The position numbers were made by a program, and so were the translations under genes. The notes beneath the pieces were generated by a model. The model did not search any database, was not told where the DNA came from, and worked only from the letters and a program-made list of their open reading frames with translations. From CAYWBU01 sp942491525 (lineage in GTDB: Bacteria > Desulfobacterota > Desulfomonilia > UBA1062), in NCBI GenBank assembly GCA_942491525.1, contig CALOBW010000033.1, positions 248,001 to 312,000 on the forward strand: a stretch of DNA of 64,000 bases. The letters run 5' to 3'. Shown in pieces: positions 61,201 through 64,000 of this stretch (positions are counted from its first letter, which is position 1; the number at the start of each line of letters is the position of its first letter).

Positions 61201-61686
61201 GCTGGCAACTTCATAGCCATAGGTTTCAAATACATCCGCAAGCAGCTCAACGGTATTCGCATCATGATCTATAATCAGAATCCTGGATCGTTTGGCCTCC
61301 CCCTGCCCATCCAGTAAACGTTTAACCTCATCCTCAAAGGCATCCCTCTTAACCGGCATCGCCAGAAAACTGTTTGCGCCCAGATCACGTGTAATCCTTC
61401 TGACATCCTCCCCCGCAAATGTCGCCGAAACCACCAGAATGGGCCGTGTATTGAATTCAGAAAACTCAGGTGAACGCAACAGGCGACAGAACTGCCAGCC
61501 ATCTATTCCTGGCATATGCAGGTCAGTAACTATCAGATCGGGCAGACAATCAGTTCGCAGCAGCTCAAGCGCATCAATGGCATCGCCGGCCCGCGTCACA
61601 TTGTAACCGGATTTCTCCAGAACCCTGGACAGAAATACCAACTGGGTCGGATCATCATTAACAACCATTACAGAGTACTCTGTCAT
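58213..61686 (-). CDS. Hybrid sensor histidine kinase with two receivers and five PAS domains
   Basis: 1157 residues, no membrane helix. N-terminal receiver 1 has phosphoacceptor Asp55 (IVTDLHMPG). Receiver 2 (~134-250) has Glu184 at that position (VVLFEYHLPD), mimicking constant phosphorylation. Five PAS domains follow (~265-880), then the phosphoacceptor His932 in 'MAGSIAHNFNNIL' and a HATPase domain with 'DSGPGIDSEHLSKIFDPFFTTK'. No output domain is present. It converges on the diguanylate cyclase gene, 1 bp apart, and is divergent from the subtilase. A hairpin (58219-58243) lies within its last codons. Confidence 0.92.
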   Translation of the reverse strand: MTEYSVMVVNDDPTQLVFLSRVLEKSGYNVTRAGDAIDALELLRTDCLPDLIVTDLHMPGIDGWQFCRLLRSPEFSEFNTRPILVVSATFAGEDVRRITRDLGANSFLAMPVKRDAFEDEVKRLLDGQGEAKRSRILIIDHDANTVELLADVFETYGYEVASEGSIESGSRKFDEWRPDVVLFEYHLPDCTGSCLIDRFRVLFPQTAFVVMTEDADPRLAVDLMRKGISAYIRKPFAPEYVVKIVEQTSRERALLGVEDLLEERTLQLRQSEEKHRVLFDNVDAPITYLDLNGIILMVNPASAKILGGTPADIEGTSIYDYLPALEGRIVELIAGVVQSGTAHQSEDFIVIRGRGYWFSTTFQPVRDLSGKITAVQVFGYDVTDQKETRDALAKERERARQYLDIAGGIILALDRRGEVTLINAEGSQILGYEQDELISREWFSLVLPKHHTAAAWEAFNQVMAGQMECVPQVEGLVVTSSGQERSVVWNNTLLRDEHGVPAGTLSFGTDITERKEMEKQLQISESKWRSLVQHAPNYIIITDQDGRIEFANMFPEGLTERDVLGSSIFDYVDPDYHEAARSVLRDVFVSGQPARCEYRSGGRMASRRYFETNVGPIWQDGRITALTLIGLDITKRKKIQDEILRNRDFLRSIFDAAVDVSIIVTDLDGRDAHITEFSTGAENIFGFKRDDVIGKPVAMLHRPEDVDKFPDLIDDMVCRRQSFHGEMTLVRSGGEEFAALFTAYPLVDAADQVYAALGISIDISARKKIEDQLRQSEARYRFLTEASPDVVWMTDMNMQSYYISPSCQSVFGVSPDEFMKIKLEDKLPPQSMEKAALILAREMEIENAGNADPNRFITFELEHYHPHNSLFWVELSVSFIRDESGKPVGLHGITRDISARKRAEQERQKLQKQIELTRKFESLNVMAGSIAHNFNNILMAVMGNLEMVMGEISSADSISHNVIGAYNSAKRAAEMSNIMLTFVGQAKIDKAPVDLVGLVAAIGEEIDVSLQDKIELRLELPSDPCVVDVDSSSIRKALVNLLTNSMEAMAESGGSVALRIYEVQHAEDVQTYLNDVLPAGRYVVVDISDSGPGIDSEHLSKIFDPFFTTKFVGRGLGLPEVLGLVRAHKGGIQLQNRPGYGCTFSLFLPRTDAARGV
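58219..58243. other. Hairpin in the last codons of the kinase gene
   Basis: GCCCCGGGCAG-CAT-CTGTCCGGGGC forms a stem of about 11 bp with one G-T pair, in the convergent junction just after the cyclase stop. No T-run on either strand. Confidence 0.5.
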
Positions 61687-61782
61687 ATCCTGCCTGCCAT
61701 TAGTCGTGATAGATCAAGGATAAGATTGTTTACCAATATTTCAAACTCTAACCGCCTCAGCATAAATCTCATGAACTTAAAC

Positions 61783-61821
61783 TGTAATCACAATTACAAT
61801 CCAATCGTAACCAAGATTACA
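61783..61821 (+). promoter_or_regulatory. Paired activator sites (TGTAA-N6-TTACA)
   Basis: TGTAATCACAATTACA (61783-61798) is a perfect inverted repeat; CGTAACCAAGATTACA (61806-61821) is a near match. Their centres are 23 bp apart and about 130 bp upstream of the sigma-54 promoter, as expected for an enhancer-binding protein. The half-site layout resembles the TyrR/PhhR box. Confidence 0.6.
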
Positions 61822-61928
61822 ATAACGCAACCAGACCCCACGACACCAAAATCTATCCGTCGAGCCATAACACTCTAACATCATGTAATAACTATACTTT
61901 AATCACCTATATCATCTCAAATACCCTC

Positions 61929-61945
61929 TTGGCACCGTCCTTGCC
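61929..61945 (+). promoter_or_regulatory. Sigma-54 promoter of the subtilase gene
   Basis: TTGGCACCGTCCTTGCC has the -24 GG and -12 GC with exactly 10 bp between, and matches TTGGCAC-N5-TTGC. The predicted start is near 61957, about 35 bp before the ATG. Confidence 0.85.
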
Positions 61946-61990
61946 CTATAGGCGGTGGGGAAAGAAAAAAACCAAGGGGGAATTGGGGAA

Positions 61991-63337
61991 ATGAAAAAAT
62001 TATCAATCATCGCATCAATCGTTTTTAGTCTGGTAGTTTCCGGCAATCTTTTCGCCGCCGAATATGTCGAAGGCGAAGTCATCGTAAAGTTCAGAGCCGG
62101 CTCAGCCATGAGCGCCGTCTACACCGAGAATGAAGATGAATCGGTGATGGTGGCCGTGGACAACACCGAGCAGGCCGTCAATAATCTGAAGAATCGCGCC
62201 GACGTCGAGTACGTCGAGCCCAACTATATCGTCTACGCCGAAGAGGTTCCCACCGACTGGGCCTACAACGAGAATACCGAGTGGGAAGATGTTGAGCTGC
62301 CCAAGGCCTGGAACCTGACCGAGCCCGCCGCTGAAGTTGTGGTGGCCGTGATCGACTCCGGTGTCGATCTTGATCATCCGGAGCTGGTAGACGCTCTGGT
62401 TCCTGGTAAAAGCTTTGTGGCCGGTTTCGCCACTCCGACTGACGACGCCGGTCACGGTACCCGCGTTGCCGGTATCATCGCCGCCAAGGGCAACAACGGC
62501 GCCAACGGCATGGCCGGTGTGGCCTGGGACATCAACGTTAAGATCATGCCGCTCAAGTTCATGTATAAGAACGGCACCTCAACCACCGGTAAAATTTCCG
62601 ACGCAGTTGCCGCCATCCGCTACGCAGTTGACAACGGCGCCCATGTGATCAACGCCAGCTGGGGCTTCTCATCCTACTCCAGCTCGCTGCGCGACGCCAT
62701 CAACTATGCCCGCGCCAACGGCGTGCTCTTCATCTGCTCCGCCGGCAACTCCGGCGCCGACAACGATGTCGAGTCCCACTATCCTTCCAACTACAACAAG
62801 GATCTGGACAACGTGATCGCCGTGGCCGCCATGAACCGCAACGGCGACCTGGCCAGCTTCTCCAACTACGGCTACTACAGCGTTGACGTGGCCGCCCCCG
62901 GCGAAGGTCTCAAGACCACCGATAATGACGGCGGTTACAAGACCTGGGCCTCCGGCACCTCCTATGCCGCCCCCTTCGTCTCCGCCATCGCCGCCATGGT
63001 CATCAGCGAGCATCCGACCGTCGGTTATCAGGATCTGCGCGACCGTCTGGTGAAGACCACCAAGCTGGATGACTCCTACTCCAAGGATCTGGCCGAGGCC
63101 GGCGGCTGTATCAACGCCTACAACGCCATCATGAACATCAATATCCACGACGTGGTTGCCAAGGATGGCTGGAGCGCCCCCGAGGCCCAGAATGCCGACG
63201 CAAGCGCTTTGGTAAGCTCAGGTGACGACAGCGACAGCGGTTACGGCTGTTTCATCGGCAGCGTTGAGAACAATATTCTGATGATAGCATTGGCGCTGGT
63301 CAGCCTGATCCTGGTTGCCCCCAGAAAAAAAGCTTAA
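61991..63337 (+). CDS. Subtilisin-like (S8) protease with C-terminal Cys/TM sorting-like tail
   Basis: 448 residues from the ATG at 61991; TTGGGGAA precedes it. Signal peptide (cleaved near NLFAAEY), an I9-type propeptide (~24-85, ending 'VEYVEPNYIVYAEE'), then the S8 domain: Asp122 (AVIDSGVD), His155 (DAGHGTRVAG), oxyanion Asn253 (SAGNSG) and Ser324 (SGTSYAAP). The end is unusual: Ser/Asp-rich linker, GYGCFIGS with Cys420, a transmembrane helix (~428-443) and basic RKKA. This resembles C-terminal sorting signals processed by rhombosortase/myxosortase-like enzymes. A secreted or surface-anchored protease is predicted. Confidence 0.92.
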   Translation: MKKLSIIASIVFSLVVSGNLFAAEYVEGEVIVKFRAGSAMSAVYTENEDESVMVAVDNTEQAVNNLKNRADVEYVEPNYIVYAEEVPTDWAYNENTEWEDVELPKAWNLTEPAAEVVVAVIDSGVDLDHPELVDALVPGKSFVAGFATPTDDAGHGTRVAGIIAAKGNNGANGMAGVAWDINVKIMPLKFMYKNGTSTTGKISDAVAAIRYAVDNGAHVINASWGFSSYSSSLRDAINYARANGVLFICSAGNSGADNDVESHYPSNYNKDLDNVIAVAAMNRNGDLASFSNYGYYSVDVAAPGEGLKTTDNDGGYKTWASGTSYAAPFVSAIAAMVISEHPTVGYQDLRDRLVKTTKLDDSYSKDLAEAGGCINAYNAIMNINIHDVVAKDGWSAPEAQNADASALVSSGDDSDSGYGCFIGSVENNILMIALALVSLILVAPRKKA

Positions 63338-63390
63338 GCCCCCAACAGTCCCTGATCCATCCCCCATGGGTCAAGAACTGAATCCCCCCG

Positions 63391-63425
63391 AACCTCCGGT
63401 CCCCCAGCCGGAGGTTCTTTTATTT
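63391..63425 (+). terminator. Intrinsic terminator of the subtilase gene
   Basis: AACCTCCGG-N8-CCGGAGGTT followed by CTTTTATTT on the plus strand, 54 bp after the stop codon. Confidence 0.9.
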
Positions 63426-64000
63426 CACGAGTCAAGCCAGACCCGCATAGCGCCATTGCCGCGGTTACCCCACGCAAAGTATGGAACCAGGGTTAGCTTA
63501 TGGCCGGATATTGATTGGGCCTCGATAATACCGCCACGCTCTTTATGACCATGATAGATCAACGTGTCTGGCACAAGTTTACCGAGGATTGGATTATCAA
63601 CCTCTTCCATGCAGTAGACCAACGGACCGCGCGCAACAGCCAGCTTTCCTCTACTGTCCTCAACACTGGGATCAGACTTGATAGTATAGACAGGCATCTC
63701 AAAATAGATATTTATATTAGCTTCATCACCGTTCTTAACAACAACCCTATGGTAAGTATGATGCGTGAAAAAGTCAGGGCCAAACTGGGATGGAGATTCA
63801 AAATTCATCACCAAGGTGTCATCAATAGAACATTTGCCGCCCCAGACCGGAAGGCGCAGATTAAGCTTAAGCTCCCTGCCGGTATAGTTCCTGAGGTTGA
63901 CAGACACACCGCCTGACCAGGGCAATTGGGACTCTATCCTGATCTCCAGTTTATCGTCAATGGATGTCTGGTTGCTGATATACTGATTTATCCAGAGTTC
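63425..64000 (-). CDS. GH127-family (beta-L-arabinofuranosidase-like) protein, C-terminal part
   Basis: The frame is open to the right edge of the window, so the N-terminal catalytic (alpha/alpha)6 barrel is outside. The visible ~190 residues are the beta-sandwich end: 'LKLNLRLPVWGGKCSI', 'KLAVARGPLVYCMEEVDN' and the terminal 'PYFAWGNRGNGAMRVWL', which are typical of GH127/DUF1680 proteins. Such enzymes remove L-arabinofuranose from plant or glycoprotein glycans. A short start (TTG at 63925) is not needed since the frame continues upstream. Confidence 0.85.
   Translation of the reverse strand, partial: ELWINQYISNQTSIDDKLEIRIESQLPWSGGVSVNLRNYTGRELKLNLRLPVWGGKCSIDDTLVMNFESPSQFGPDFFTHHTYHRVVVKNGDEANINIYFEMPVYTIKSDPSVEDSRGKLAVARGPLVYCMEEVDNPILGKLVPDTLIYHGHKERGGIIEAQSISGHKLTLVPYFAWGNRGNGAMRVWLDS

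Larger units (their letters stand above)
61687..61990. promoter_or_regulatory. Divergent regulatory region of kinase and subtilase genes
   Basis: This ~300-bp AT-rich region carries no gene. It holds two sites of form YGTAA-N6-TTACA at 61783-61798 and 61806-61821 and a sigma-54 promoter at 61929-61945, described separately. Confidence 0.7.

Noticed and set aside
1..64000. CRISPR arrays, insertion sequences, prophage genes, rRNA operons
   Set aside because: No evenly spaced direct repeats, no transposase or integrase signatures, no phage structural genes and no rRNA sequence were seen.

Overview
The window is chromosomal DNA of a motile Gram-negative bacterium. The evidence is outer-membrane porins of the OmpP1/FadL type, a TonB-dependent receptor, a TolC/RND pump, many lipoboxes, FliS and a FliT-like protein. 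Hybrid cluster protein with its ferredoxin partner, a HcpR-like operator, HDOD proteins with N-terminal zinc ribbons, a sigma-54 promoter and a large PAS histidine kinase resemble metal- and sulfate-reducing 'deltaproteobacterial' lineages (Desulfuromonadota/Desulfobacterota type). TrpR, SlyX and PrlC are also present. I cannot name the species. No phage, insertion sequence, CRISPR array or rRNA is visible. Coding density is high.

Layout. 1-3463 (+): end of a beta-propeller/PKD surface protein, an AT-rich lipoprotein and a BtuF-like binding protein, probably part of a corrinoid capture locus. 3460-12899 (-): small unknown protein, oligopeptidase A, NifU-type scaffold with BFD domain, S15/CocE hydrolase, and a large protein made of two DUF3857-transglutaminase halves. 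13031-14514 (+): trpR-trpB. 14561-14871 (-): tRNA-Thr(CGT) followed by slyX. 15003-16451 (+): radical SAM protein and nitroreductase. 16499-25576 (-): four FadL-family porins in alternating types (B-A-B-A in transcription order), preceded by a very large lipoprotein with an EF-hand loop. 25895-26915 (+): rsmD-coaD. 26948-28276 (-): glycerate kinase. 28427-32070 (+): fliS, fliT-like, maf, glpK, mlaE.

32067-39512 (-): endonuclease-family protein, then a tetR-tolC-hlyD-RND operon with a striking 44-bp operator palindrome. 39699-42076 (-): hcp and its ferredoxin, with a TTGAC-N4-GTCAA operator. 42239-45292 (+): cysteine desulfurase, then a Spy-like protein, ECF sigma factor, small membrane protein and CnrX-like sensor. 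45289-49751 (-): two HDOD paralogues, a DciA-like protein and four or five unrecognised proteins. 49805-53970 (-): rRNA methyltransferase-like protein, RluD, patatin, purine permease. 54223-58211 (+): TonB-dependent receptor, YfiR, diguanylate cyclase, facing a 1157-residue hybrid kinase (-). 61991-63337 (+): subtilase with a C-terminal Cys/transmembrane sorting-like tail and a sigma-54 promoter. 63425-64000 (-): C-terminal end of a GH127-family protein.

Themes. Envelope transport and envelope stress dominate (porins, RND pump, MlaE, TonB receptor, Spy/CnrX). Nitrosative/anaerobic stress is represented by hcp. Several regulatory sites can be read directly: the TetR-type palindrome at 39521-39564, the HcpR-type site at 42135-42148, the sigma-54 promoter at 61929-61945 with paired upstream sites, and a trpR promoter/operator at 12981-13017.
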